NCBI GenBank assembly: GCA_050251035.1
Contig: JBFWNN010000029.1
Location: forward strand, 5,035-69,034
Length of the DNA stretch: 64,000 nucleotides
Direction: 5' to 3'
DNA from: Taklimakanibacter sp050251035
Lineage (GTDB): Bacteria; Pseudomonadota; Alphaproteobacteria; Rhizobiales; Aestuariivirgaceae
Under the pieces are notes generated by a model. That model did no database searches. It was not told where the DNA came from and saw only the letters and a program-made list of their open reading frames with translations. Positions 38,466 through 47,078 of this stretch are shown in pieces (within the stretch, counting starts at the first letter, position 1; each line of letters begins with the position of its first letter). A program made the translations under genes and the position numbers.

Positions 38466-39707
38466 ATGTTGCGTAGATTGCTGTTGACCAGCGTGTTTGC
38501 CTCAGGCTTCGCCCTTGCCGCGCAAGCGGCCGACCAGGTGGAGGTGCTCCACTGGTGGACATCGGGCGGCGAGGCGGCGGCACTCGACGTGCTGAAGAAG
38601 GATCTCGAGGCCAAGGGTGTCACCTGGCAGGATATGCCGGTCGCCGGCGGCGGCGGCGAGCAGGCGATGACCGCCTTGCGCGCCCGCGTCACCGCCGGCA
38701 ACCCGCCGACCGCCGTGCAGGCTTTGGGCTTCGACATCACCGACTGGGCCAAGCAGGGCGTGGTGGGCGATCTCGGCGCCGTCGCCGACAAGGAAGGCTG
38801 GGACAAGGTCATTCCGGCGGCCTTGCAGGGCTTCGCCAAATATGACGGCAAGTGGATCGCCGCACCCGTGAACGTCCACTCCACCAACTGGGTGTGGATC
38901 AACAAGAAGGCGCTCGACGCCGCGGGCGGCAAGGCGCCGGAGAGCTGGGACGAGCTCATCGCCTTGCTCGACAAGTTCAAGGCCGCCGGCTTGACCCCGG
39001 TCGCCCATGGCGGCCAGCCCTGGCAGGACGCGACCATCTTCGATGCCGTCGTGCTGTCGTTCGGCAACGATTTCTATAAGAAGGCGCTGATCGACCTCGA
39101 CGAGGCGACGCTCGGCTCCGACAAGATGAAGGAAGCCTTCGACCGCATGGCGAAATTGCGCTCCTATGTGGACGACAATTTCTCCGGCCGCGAGTGGAAC
39201 CTCGCTTCCGCCATGGTCATCGAGGGCAAGGCCGGCCTGCAATTCATGGGCGACTGGGCCAAGGGCGAGTTCGTCAAGGCCGGCCAGAAGCCGGGCACCG
39301 ACTTCGTCTGCATCCGCTTCCCCGGCACGCAGGGTGCGGTCACCTTCAACTCCGACATGTTCATGATGTTCAAGGTCGGCGAGGACAAGCAGAAGGCGCA
39401 GCTCGAAATGGCGTCGGCCATCGAGAATCCGGCCTTCCAGTCGTCCTTCAACGTGGTCAAGGGCTCGGTGCCGGCTCGCACCGACGTGCCCGACGCCGCC
39501 TTCGACGATTGCGGCAAGAAGGGCATGAAGGACCTGGCCGAGGCCGCCGCGAGCGGCAGCCTGATGGGCTCGATGGCGCATGGCTATGGCGCTCCGGCCG
39601 CGGTCAAGAACGCGCTCTACGACGTCGTGACCCGGCACTTCAACGGCGAGCTCGATTCGGCCGCCGCGGCGAAGGAGCTGGCCGCCGCCGTCACCGCGGC
39701 GAAGTAG
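38466..39707 (+). CDS. Sugar ABC transporter solute-binding protein, family 1
   Basis: A 413-residue periplasmic binding protein. Signal peptide: LRRLLLTSVFASGFALAAQA-AD. The mature N-terminus VEVLHWWTSGGEAAALDVLKK and the blocks VNVHSTNWVWINKKALDAAG, QPWQDATIFDAVVLS and LQFMGDWAKGEF are typical of glucose/mannose-type (GtsA-like) binding proteins. AGGGAGG precedes the ATG at 38466. It heads the + strand operon. Glucose or another aldose is the likely ligand, inferred from family and neighbouring GMC and ROK genes. Confidence 0.9.
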   Translation: MLRRLLLTSVFASGFALAAQAADQVEVLHWWTSGGEAAALDVLKKDLEAKGVTWQDMPVAGGGGEQAMTALRARVTAGNPPTAVQALGFDITDWAKQGVVGDLGAVADKEGWDKVIPAALQGFAKYDGKWIAAPVNVHSTNWVWINKKALDAAGGKAPESWDELIALLDKFKAAGLTPVAHGGQPWQDATIFDAVVLSFGNDFYKKALIDLDEATLGSDKMKEAFDRMAKLRSYVDDNFSGREWNLASAMVIEGKAGLQFMGDWAKGEFVKAGQKPGTDFVCIRFPGTQGAVTFNSDMFMMFKVGEDKQKAQLEMASAIENPAFQSSFNVVKGSVPARTDVPDAAFDDCGKKGMKDLAEAAASGSLMGSMAHGYGAPAAVKNALYDVVTRHFNGELDSAAAAKELAAAVTAAK

Positions 39708-39724
39708 GACGCACATTGACGACG

Positions 39725-39758
39725 AGGCCCCGGAAGAGGACGCTGGGGCCTTTCTTTC
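39725..39758 (+). terminator. Terminator-like hairpin after the sugar-binding protein gene
   Basis: AGGCCCC (39725-39731) and GGGGCCT (39745-39751) form a 7-bp stem with a 13-base loop, followed by the pyrimidine run TTCTTTC. It lies 17 bases after the stop codon and would partly end transcription before the permease genes. Confidence 0.65.
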
Positions 39759-39822
39759 TCTGGAAGCGAGTACGAAAAACGGGCAGAGTTTTGCCATGCG
39801 AGCGCAAGTGCCTCCACTCGTC

Positions 39823-39908
39823 ATGGCCGGGCTCGACCCGGCCATCCATGCCCCGCGCCATATAACCGCTGCATGGAAAGGCTGGATGGCCGCCTCAAGG
39901 GCGGCCAT
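39823..39908. repeat. Pair of inverted palindromic repeats without nuclease gene
   Basis: Unit 1 is ATGGCCGGG/CCCGGCCAT with loop CTCGA (39823-39845). Unit 2 is ATGGCCGCC/GGCGGCCAT with loop TCAAG (39886-39908), with outer flanks CGTC and GACGA mirroring each other. The spacing is 40 bases. The family is the same as the repeats bracketing the GIY-YIG pseudogene, here in a short, MITE-like form between the binding protein and permease genes. Confidence 0.8.
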
Positions 39909-39954
39909 GACGAGGGGGGAAGCGGCCGGTCTCAGCATGAGGGAGTGTTGAGAA

Positions 39955-40869
39955 TTGAGTGAAGCCATTGTCCGGACGACCCCGGCCATCTCCGCGAGGA
40001 CCTATCTCCAGGACCTCCTGCCGCGCATCGTGCTGGCGCCGAGCTTCGTCGCCGTCCTGATCTTCGTCTACGGCTTCATCCTGTTCACCGGCTATCTGTC
40101 CTTCACCGATTCGAAGATGCTGCCGTCCTTCGGCTGGGTCGGCTTCGAGAACTACTCGCGGCTGTGGGCCTTGCCGCATTGGTGGCGGGCGCTGGGCAAT
40201 CTCGCCATCTTCGGCTCGCTCTATATCATCGTCTGCTCGGTGCTGGGGCTCGGCCTCGCCATCCTGCTCGACCAGAAGATACGTGCCGAGGGCGTGCTGC
40301 GCCCGATCTATCTCTATCCGATGGCGCTCTCCTTCATCGTCACCGGCACCGCCTGGAAATGGTTCCTCGATCCCGGCATCGGCCTCGAGCACACGATGCA
40401 TCAATGGGGTTGGGAAAGCTTCTCCTTCACCTGGATCAAGGACCGCAACATGGCGATCTACACGCTGGTGATCGCGGCGGTCTGGCAGTCTTCCGGCTTC
40501 GTGATGGCGATGTTCCTGGCGGGGCTGCGCGGTGTCGACAACGAGATCATCAAGGCGGCGCAGATCGACGGCGCCTCCAACTTCATGATCTATCGCCGCA
40601 TCATCATTCCGTTGATGCGCCCGGTGTTCCTGTCGGCCTTCGTGGTGCTCGCCCATCTCGCCATCAAGGCCTATGACCTGGTGATCGCGCTCACCGGCGG
40701 CGGCCCCGGCCAGGCGACCGAGCTTCCCGCCACCTTCATGTATTCCTACACCTTCACCCGCAACTCGATGGGCATCGGCGCCGCTTCGGCGACCATCATG
40801 CTGATGATGATCGCCTCGATCATCATACCTTATCTCTATTCCGAGCTGCGCACGGGGCGGCGGTCGTGA
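39955..40869 (+). CDS. Sugar ABC transporter permease (MalF/UgpA type)
   Basis: A 304-residue membrane permease with about six transmembrane helices. The start is TTG at 39955, with GAGGGAG upstream. Landmarks: PRIVLAPSFVAVLIFVYGFI, the segment LYPMALSFIVTGTAWKWFLDPGIGL, and the EAA loop EIIKAAQIDGASNFMIYRRIIIPL. GGGPGQATELPATFMYSYTF is typical of the glucose/mannose permease GtsB. It overlaps the next gene by 4 bases. Confidence 0.9.
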   Translation: MSEAIVRTTPAISARTYLQDLLPRIVLAPSFVAVLIFVYGFILFTGYLSFTDSKMLPSFGWVGFENYSRLWALPHWWRALGNLAIFGSLYIIVCSVLGLGLAILLDQKIRAEGVLRPIYLYPMALSFIVTGTAWKWFLDPGIGLEHTMHQWGWESFSFTWIKDRNMAIYTLVIAAVWQSSGFVMAMFLAGLRGVDNEIIKAAQIDGASNFMIYRRIIIPLMRPVFLSAFVVLAHLAIKAYDLVIALTGGGPGQATELPATFMYSYTFTRNSMGIGAASATIMLMMIASIIIPYLYSELRTGRRS

Positions 40870-41747
40870 GCGCGCCTTCTCCCGATACCGCGATGAAGAC
40901 GACGTCGTGGACGCGCATCCTGATCTATGCCGTCCTCATCTTCTTCGTGATCTATTACCTCTTGCCGCTCTATGTGATGCTGGTGAATTCGGTGAAGCCC
41001 CTGGACGAGATCCGTCAGGGCGACATGCTGGCGCTGCCGCGACAATTCACCCTCGAGCCTTGGCTCAGCGCCTGGTCGACGGCCCAGATCGGCGTGCAGC
41101 CGACCGGCCTCCGGCCCTATTTCCTCAATTCGATCCTGATGGTCGTGCCGGCCGTCGCGATCTCGACGCTGCTCGGCGCGCTCAACGGCTATGTGCTGAC
41201 GAAGTGGCGCTTTCCCGGCGACAATCTCGTCTTCACGCTGATGCTGCTCTCCTGCTTCATCCCCTTCCAGATCGTGCTCATCCCAATGGCCAAGGTCCTG
41301 GGTCTCCTCGGGCTCGCCGGCACCACGTGGGGGCTTTCGCTCGTTCATGCCGTCTACGGCATCGGCTTCACCACCTTGTTCTTCCGCAACTATTACGAGG
41401 CCTTCCCGACCGAATTGGTGCGCGCCGCGATGATCGACGGCGCCAGTTTCTTCCAGATCTTCCGCCGCATCCTGCTGCCGAGCTCGGGGCCGATCATCGT
41501 GGTCACCGTCATCTGGCAGTTCACCAATATCTGGAACGACTTCCTGTTCGGCGTGTCCTTCGCCGATTCCTATTCGCTGCCCATGACGGTGGCGCTCAAC
41601 AACCTGGTGAGCTCCTCGACGGGCGTCAAGGAATACAACGTGCATTTCGCCGGCGCCATTCTCGCCGCTTTGCCGACGCTTATCGTCTATGTCGTATCGG
41701 GCCGGTATTTCGTGCGCGGATTGATGGCCGGCGCAGTCAAAGGGTGA
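40866..41747 (+). CDS. Sugar ABC transporter permease (MalG/UgpE type)
   Basis: A 293-residue permease. The GTG at 40866 overlaps the preceding stop; an ATG at 40893 is an alternative start. Landmarks: YYLLPLYVMLVNSVKPLDEIRQG, FLNSILMVVPAVAISTLLGALNGYVLTKWRF and the EAA loop ELVRAAMIDGASFFQIFRRILLP. The C-terminus GRYFVRGLMAGAVKG is the family ending. It pairs with the preceding permease. Confidence 0.9.
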   Translation: MSAPSPDTAMKTTSWTRILIYAVLIFFVIYYLLPLYVMLVNSVKPLDEIRQGDMLALPRQFTLEPWLSAWSTAQIGVQPTGLRPYFLNSILMVVPAVAISTLLGALNGYVLTKWRFPGDNLVFTLMLLSCFIPFQIVLIPMAKVLGLLGLAGTTWGLSLVHAVYGIGFTTLFFRNYYEAFPTELVRAAMIDGASFFQIFRRILLPSSGPIIVVTVIWQFTNIWNDFLFGVSFADSYSLPMTVALNNLVSSSTGVKEYNVHFAGAILAALPTLIVYVVSGRYFVRGLMAGAVKG

Positions 41748-41750
41748 CCC

Positions 41751-42866
41751 ATGGCGTTTCTTGAAATCAGGAACCTCGAAAAGCGCTTCGGCAATGTCGA
41801 CGTGCTCAAGGGCATCGACCTTGCCATCGACGAGGGCGGCTTCCTCGTGCTCGTCGGCCCCTCGGGCTGCGGCAAGTCGACCTTGCTCAACACCATTGCC
41901 GGGCTCGAGGCGATCACCTCGGGCGAGATCCACATCAATGGCCGCAAGGTGAACGACCTGCATCCGTCCGAGCGCGACATCGCCATGGTGTTCCAGTCTT
42001 ATGCGCTCTATCCCAACATGACGGTGGCGCAGAACATCGCTTTCGGCATGGAGATCCGGGGCGTGCCGAAGGTTGAGCGCGACAAGGCGGTGAGCGAGGT
42101 CTCCGAGACCCTCCAGATCAAGCATCTGCTCGACCGCAAGCCGAGCCAGCTGTCGGGCGGCCAGCGCCAGCGCGTTGCCATGGGCCGGGCCCTGGTGCGC
42201 CGTCCGCAGGTCTTCCTGTTCGACGAGCCGCTGTCCAATCTCGACGCCAAATTGCGCGTCGACATGCGCACCGAGATCAAGCGCCTGCACCAGTCGATGA
42301 AGACGACCATCGTCTATGTGACGCATGACCAGATCGAGGCGATGACGCTCGCCTCGCGCATCGCCGTGCTGAAGGACGGCCTGTTGCAGCAATTCGGAAC
42401 GCCGGCCGAGATCTACAATCATCCCGCCAACATGTTCGTCGCCGATTTCATGGGCTCTCCGGCGATGAACCTCATCCCGGCGAGCGTCGAGAAGAGCGGC
42501 AACGACCTGCGACTCTCCATGCCGCAGCGCTCCGGCACCCCGCTCACCCTGGCGCTGCCGGAAGGGGCCGGCAGGATCGGCAAGCATGCCGGCGGCAATG
42601 TGATCTTCGGCATCCGGCCGGAAGCGCTGACCGATCCCGACGGCGCCGACCGCACCTCCGCGGGCGTCGTCACCTCCGAATGCCAGATCGAAGTGGTCGA
42701 GCCGGCGGGCTCCGACACCTTCGCCATCACCCATCTGGGTGGCAAGCAGGTGGTGGCGCGGCTCAGGGCCGACGCCAAGGTTTCGGCCGGCAAGAAAGCA
42801 AAGCTCGCCTTCAATCTCGACAAGGCGGTGTTCTTCGATCCGGGCACCGAGCGGCGCATCGCGTGA
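41751..42866 (+). CDS. Sugar ABC transporter ATPase (UgpC/MalK type)
   Basis: A 371-residue ATPase. Walker A is GPSGCGKST (residues ~38-46), the Q-loop is MVFQSYALYPNMTV, signature LSGGQRQRVAMGRAL, Walker B VFLFDEPLSNLDAKLR and H-loop YVTHDQIEAMTLA. The C-terminal TOBE/OB regulatory domain is complete (FGIRPEALTDP onward). It is 3 bases after the MalG-type permease. Confidence 0.93.
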   Translation: MAFLEIRNLEKRFGNVDVLKGIDLAIDEGGFLVLVGPSGCGKSTLLNTIAGLEAITSGEIHINGRKVNDLHPSERDIAMVFQSYALYPNMTVAQNIAFGMEIRGVPKVERDKAVSEVSETLQIKHLLDRKPSQLSGGQRQRVAMGRALVRRPQVFLFDEPLSNLDAKLRVDMRTEIKRLHQSMKTTIVYVTHDQIEAMTLASRIAVLKDGLLQQFGTPAEIYNHPANMFVADFMGSPAMNLIPASVEKSGNDLRLSMPQRSGTPLTLALPEGAGRIGKHAGGNVIFGIRPEALTDPDGADRTSAGVVTSECQIEVVEPAGSDTFAITHLGGKQVVARLRADAKVSAGKKAKLAFNLDKAVFFDPGTERRIA

Positions 42867-42867
42867 C

Positions 42868-44469
42868 ATGCGGGAATTCGACTACATCATCGCGGGCGGC
42901 GGCTCGGCCGGCTGCGTCCTGGCGGGTCGTCTGTCGGAAGACAAGGAGGCGAGCGTCCTCCTGATCGAGGCGGGCGGCAGCGACCGCCACCCTTTGTTCC
43001 ACATCCCCGCCGGCTTCGCGCGCATGACCAAGGGCATTGCCAGCTGGGGTTGGTCCACCGTGCCGCAGAAGCACATGCAGGACCGTGTCTTCTGGTACAC
43101 CCAGGCCAAGGTGTTGGGCGGCGGCTCCACCATCAATGCGCAGGTCTATGTGCGCGGCAATGCGCAGGACTATGATGCCTGGGCGCAGTCGGGCTGCGGC
43201 GGCTGGAGCTATCCTGACGTGCTGCCCTATTTCAAGCGGGCCGAAAGCAACAGCCGCTTCCGCGACGAATTTCATGGCACCGATGGACCCTTGGGCGTCA
43301 GCGATCCGCTCGCGACCTTGCCGATCGCCGAGGCCTTCCTCGAAGCCTGTGGCGAAGCGGGCCTCGATCGCAATCCCGATTTCAACGGCGCCCGCCAGGC
43401 GGGCGTCGGCTATTATCAGGTGACGCAGAAACAGGCCCGCCGCTCCTCGGCGGTGACCGCCTATCTGAAGCCGGCCTTGGGCCGCCCCAATCTCGCCGTC
43501 CGCCGCGACGCCCTCGTCCTGCGCGTCCTCGTCGAGACGGGCCGCGCCACGGGCGTCGAGGTCGCCGCCCAAGGCGGAACGGAGGTCCTGCGTGCCAGGC
43601 GCGAGGTGATCCTGTCCGCGGGCACCGTCGGTTCACCGCGCCTCCTGATGCTGTCGGGCATCGGCCCTGGCGATCATCTGAAGTCGCTCGGCATCACGCC
43701 GGTCCTCGATGCGCCGGGTGTCGGCGCCAACCTGCAGGACCATCTCGATCTCTGCGCCATCAGCGAATGCACCGGCGATCACACCTACGACAAATATGGC
43801 AGGCCGTTCTGGGCGGCGCTCGCCGGCGCGCGCTATCTGCTGTTCCGCTCCGGGCCCGCCGCCTCGAGCCTTTTCGTCACCGGAGGCTTCGCCCAGGTGG
43901 ACGAGAATGCTGACGCGCCCGACATGCAGTTCCATCTGGGCTTCGGCTCCGGCATCGAGGCGGGCATCGCCAAGCTCCGGAATGCCGGGGTCACGCTCAA
44001 CAGCGCCTATATGCGGCCGCGCTCGCGCGGGCGGGTGCGGCTCGCGTCCGCCGATCCCCTGGCGGCGCCGCTCATCGATCCCAATTACTGGGCCGACGGC
44101 CATGACCGCGAGATGTCGCTGCGCGGCCTCGAGCTGGCGCGCGAGATCATGGCGAAACCGGCGCTCAGGCCCTTCGTCCTGGCCGAACGTGTGCCGGGGC
44201 CCGAGGTCAGGAGCGACGACGAGCTTGCCGCCTATGCCTGCGCCTCGGCCAAGACCGACCATCATCCGGCCGGCACCTGCCGGATGGGCATCGATGCGCA
44301 AGCCGTGGTCAATCCCGATCTCACGTTCCGGGGGATCGCGGGCTTGCGCGTCGTCGATGCGTCGATCATGCCCAATGTGATCACCGGCAACACCAATGCG
44401 GCGACGATCATGATCGCGGAGAAGGCGTCCGACATGATCCGTGGGAAGGCGCCTTTGCCGGCGCGTTAG
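42868..44469 (+). CDS. GMC family FAD-dependent oxidoreductase
   Basis: A 533-residue flavoenzyme of the glucose-methanol-choline family. FAD binding: DYIIAGGGSAGCVLAGRLSE at residues ~4-23 and VLGGGSTINAQVYVRG near residue 85. The catalytic His lies in KTDHHPAGTCRMG, and the C-terminal NTNAATIMIAEKASD carries the second active-site residue. No signal peptide is visible. It starts one base after the ATPase stop, so it belongs to the sugar operon and may oxidise the imported compound. It is not clearly BetA and no betaine aldehyde dehydrogenase is nearby. Confidence 0.88.
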   Translation: MREFDYIIAGGGSAGCVLAGRLSEDKEASVLLIEAGGSDRHPLFHIPAGFARMTKGIASWGWSTVPQKHMQDRVFWYTQAKVLGGGSTINAQVYVRGNAQDYDAWAQSGCGGWSYPDVLPYFKRAESNSRFRDEFHGTDGPLGVSDPLATLPIAEAFLEACGEAGLDRNPDFNGARQAGVGYYQVTQKQARRSSAVTAYLKPALGRPNLAVRRDALVLRVLVETGRATGVEVAAQGGTEVLRARREVILSAGTVGSPRLLMLSGIGPGDHLKSLGITPVLDAPGVGANLQDHLDLCAISECTGDHTYDKYGRPFWAALAGARYLLFRSGPAASSLFVTGGFAQVDENADAPDMQFHLGFGSGIEAGIAKLRNAGVTLNSAYMRPRSRGRVRLASADPLAAPLIDPNYWADGHDREMSLRGLELAREIMAKPALRPFVLAERVPGPEVRSDDELAAYACASAKTDHHPAGTCRMGIDAQAVVNPDLTFRGIAGLRVVDASIMPNVITGNTNAATIMIAEKASDMIRGKAPLPAR

Positions 44470-44479
44470 GAGGTCAAGG

Positions 44480-44821
44480 ATGTATAGTGAAAACCGCCCC
44501 TGGGGCTCGTTCCACGTGCTCGACGAGGGCAAGGGCTTCAAGGTGAAGCGCATCGTCGTGACGCCGGGCGGGCGTTTGTCGCTGCAGAGTCACAAGCACC
44601 GCGGCGAGCATTGGACAGTGGTGAGCGGCACCGCCACCGTGACCGTCGACGACAAGGTCGTGACGCTCACCCGATCGCAGTCGGTCGATATCCCGCAGGG
44701 CGCCAAGCACCGGCTCGAGAACCATCATGAGGGCCTGGTCGAGATCATCGAAGTGCAGTTCGGCGACTATCTCGGCGAAGACGACATCGTGCGCTATGAC
44801 GACGCCTATAACCGCGCCTGA
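44480..44821 (+). CDS. Cupin protein, mannose-6-phosphate isomerase type II-like
   Basis: A 113-residue single-domain cupin equal to the C-terminal isomerase domain of GMP-PMI bifunctional enzymes. It starts RPWGSFHVLDEGKGFKVKRI, then LSLQSHKHRGEHWTVVSGTA with the metal ligands (H, H, E, H pattern), and ends VEIIEVQFGDYLGEDDIVRYDDAYNR, the PMI type II signature. AGGAGG at 44468-44473 supports the ATG at 44480. It probably interconverts mannose-6- and fructose-6-phosphate next to the ROK kinase. Confidence 0.88.
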   Translation: MYSENRPWGSFHVLDEGKGFKVKRIVVTPGGRLSLQSHKHRGEHWTVVSGTATVTVDDKVVTLTRSQSVDIPQGAKHRLENHHEGLVEIIEVQFGDYLGEDDIVRYDDAYNRA

Positions 44822-45710
44822 CCGGATCGGCATCGATCTCGGCGGCACCAAGATCGACGCCGTCGTGCTGGCGGACGACGGCCGTGTCCGGTTCGAGAAA
44901 CGCGTGCCGACGCCCACGGCCTATGATGCGATCCTTGTCGCCATTGCCGCTCTCGTGCGCGAGGCGGAGACGCAAGCCGGTCCAGGGGCGACGGTCGGCA
45001 TCGGCGCGCCGGGCTCGGTCGCGCCTCGGACCGGGCTGTGGCGCAATGCCAATATCCTCGCCTGCAACGGCAAGCCGATGCCGGAGGATCTCGCGCGGGC
45101 CCTCGGCCGCCCGGTCATTCTCGAGAACGACGCCAATTGCTTCGCGCTGTCGGAGGCTTATGACGGGGCGGGCTCAGGCCATGCGGTGGTCGCCTGCTTC
45201 ACCATCGGCACGGCCTTGGGCGGCGGCCTCGTCATCGCGGGCAGGCTGCGCCATGGCCCCAACAACGAGGCGGCGGAATTCGGCCACACGCCTTTGCCCT
45301 GGCCCAATCAAAGCGAATGGCCGCTGCTGCCCTGCTATTGCGGCAAAGCGGGCTGCGTCGAGCAATATGTATCGGGCACCGGCCTTGCGCGCGACTATGC
45401 CAGGGTGACGGGGGAGGAGCTGAAGGGCCCCGAAATTGTCGCCAAGGCGCGCGAAGGCGAGCCCCAAGCGAAGGCTGCGATCGACCGCCTGGCCGACCGC
45501 CTGGCGCGGCTCGCCGCCGCGATCGTCAATGTGGTCGATCCCGATGTCATCGTGATCGGTGGCGGGCTTTCGGGCCTGCCCGAGCTCGTCGAGGACCTCG
45601 GCCCCCGCGCCGGCCGCTACACCTTTTCCAGCACGGCAACCGTCAAGGTAGTCCGTGCCAGGCACGGTGAGAAAAGCGGCGTCAGAGGCGCGGCGCGGCT
45701 GTGGAGCTAG
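44796..45710 (+). CDS. ROK family sugar kinase
   Basis: A 304-residue kinase or regulator of the ROK family. The phosphate-binding motif is RIGIDLGGTKIDAVVL. The ROK zinc/signature block is CYCGKAGCVEQYVSG around residues 178-192. ENDANCFALSEA supplies the catalytic Asp, and EFGHTPLPW the glucose-contact Glu/His. It lacks an N-terminal HTH, so it is a kinase and not a repressor. It overlaps the cupin gene by 26 bases. Glucose, mannose or fructose are plausible substrates given the neighbours. Confidence 0.88.
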   Translation: MTTPITAPDRIGIDLGGTKIDAVVLADDGRVRFEKRVPTPTAYDAILVAIAALVREAETQAGPGATVGIGAPGSVAPRTGLWRNANILACNGKPMPEDLARALGRPVILENDANCFALSEAYDGAGSGHAVVACFTIGTALGGGLVIAGRLRHGPNNEAAEFGHTPLPWPNQSEWPLLPCYCGKAGCVEQYVSGTGLARDYARVTGEELKGPEIVAKAREGEPQAKAAIDRLADRLARLAAAIVNVVDPDVIVIGGGLSGLPELVEDLGPRAGRYTFSSTATVKVVRARHGEKSGVRGAARLWS

Positions 45711-45711
45711 C

Positions 45712-47076
45712 TTAGCCCTTCGAAGGTTCTTCGCCGCTGCCTCTTTGAGGCGTTGCGCCGGCGAAGACCTGAAGGAGGATTCGCCGCGGCACGAACCGGT
45801 CGTCATTGACGAGAAAGCTGAAGGTGAAGGCGACTCCGAGCACGACGATATTGAGCAGGAAGGAATAGATGATGGCGCGATCCGGATAGCTGTCCTTGAG
45901 GCTCGCGATCATGAGCGGTCCCACCACGCCGGCGGCCGACCAGGCGGTGAGGATGACCCCGTAGAGCCGCGACATGCGCTTCGTCCCGTAAACGTCGGTC
46001 ACCATCGAGGGCATGATCGCGAAGCCGCCGCCGAAGCAGCTCAGCACATAACACACCAGGATGGCGAAGACCCACGGATCTTGTTCCGTCATCAGAAGTC
46101 CGAACACCACCAGCTGCGAGGCGATCAGGACGCGAAAGGTATTGATGCGGCCGAGCCGCTCCGAGAGGGCGCCCCAGGCGATGCGCCCCACGCCGTTGAA
46201 CAGGGAGCTGACGGCGATCAGCGTGGCGCCATAGCCGGCGAGGATGGACCGCTCCAAGGTCGGGTGACCGAGCCTCCAGATGTCCTGGTACAACGGCGAT
46301 AGAAAGCTGATGACCGAGATGCCGGCCGTTATGTTGAGAAAGAAGATGAACCACATGATCGCGTATTGGCCGGCCAGGAGATATTCCCTGATCGGCAGGT
46401 CGGCTTCCTGCTCGGCGCGCGCATAGGGACCCTCGACGGGACCCTCGCTTTGCGCCGTCGGTGCACGGCCGGCGGGGAGATAGCCATCCGGAGGGTTCTT
46501 CAGCATCGCCGCCGAGCCGATGGCGACCGAGCCCAGGATGGCGCCCAGGGCCGCGAACACCAGGGTCAGATTTCCGTAAAGCGTGTGCATCAGGATCGGC
46601 GCAAGCACGACACTGAGGACGAAGGCGCCGAGCCCGAAACCCATGGCGACGATGCCGGTCAGCTGCCCTCTCCGGTCGGGAAACCACTTGATGACCGTCG
46701 TCATCGGCGTCACATAGCCCAGGCCGATGCCGATCCCGCTGACGGCGCCGTAGCCCAGATAAAAGAGGGGGAGGCTCTCAAGCGCGAGGGCGAGCGCCGC
46801 CAGGGCGTAGCCCGCGGCGAAGAGCACGCCGCCGATGACGGCCAGCTTGCGCGGGCCGATCCTGGCAAGGTTGATCCCGCCCCAGGCCGCGGACAGGCCA
46901 AGACAGCAGATGTTCAGGCTGAAGGCCCAGGATGTATCGGTGTTGCTCCAGCGAAACTGCTCCACCAGAAGCGGCTGGAAATAGCTCCAGGCATAAACGG
47001 TGCCGAGACAGAGCTGCAGAACCGTGCAGGCAGCTGCGACCAGCCACCGGTTGGGCGCAGCTGCCTGCGCGCGCAT
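45712..47076 (-). CDS. OFA family major facilitator transporter
   Basis: A 454-residue membrane protein with 12 predicted transmembrane helices. The N-terminus RWLVAAACTVLQLCLGTVYAWSYFQPLL is the oxalate/formate antiporter (OFA) family hallmark, and GIGIGLGYVTPMTTVIKWFPDRRG is the conserved loop 4-5 block. NDDRFVPRRIL near the C-terminus is cytoplasmic. It is the last gene of a three-gene - strand operon and starts 2 bases after the Cache-HAMP gene. The substrate is probably a small carboxylate. Confidence 0.88.
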   Translation of the reverse strand: MRAQAAAPNRWLVAAACTVLQLCLGTVYAWSYFQPLLVEQFRWSNTDTSWAFSLNICCLGLSAAWGGINLARIGPRKLAVIGGVLFAAGYALAALALALESLPLFYLGYGAVSGIGIGLGYVTPMTTVIKWFPDRRGQLTGIVAMGFGLGAFVLSVVLAPILMHTLYGNLTLVFAALGAILGSVAIGSAAMLKNPPDGYLPAGRAPTAQSEGPVEGPYARAEQEADLPIREYLLAGQYAIMWFIFFLNITAGISVISFLSPLYQDIWRLGHPTLERSILAGYGATLIAVSSLFNGVGRIAWGALSERLGRINTFRVLIASQLVVFGLLMTEQDPWVFAILVCYVLSCFGGGFAIMPSMVTDVYGTKRMSRLYGVILTAWSAAGVVGPLMIASLKDSYPDRAIIYSFLLNIVVLGVAFTFSFLVNDDRFVPRRILLQVFAGATPQRGSGEEPSKG

Positions 47077-47078
47077 GC

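Noticed and set aside
42868..44469. betA choline dehydrogenase
   Set aside because: The GMC gene lies in a sugar operon 6 kb from choXWV, with no betB and no BetI site; the family match is general, not BetA-specific.
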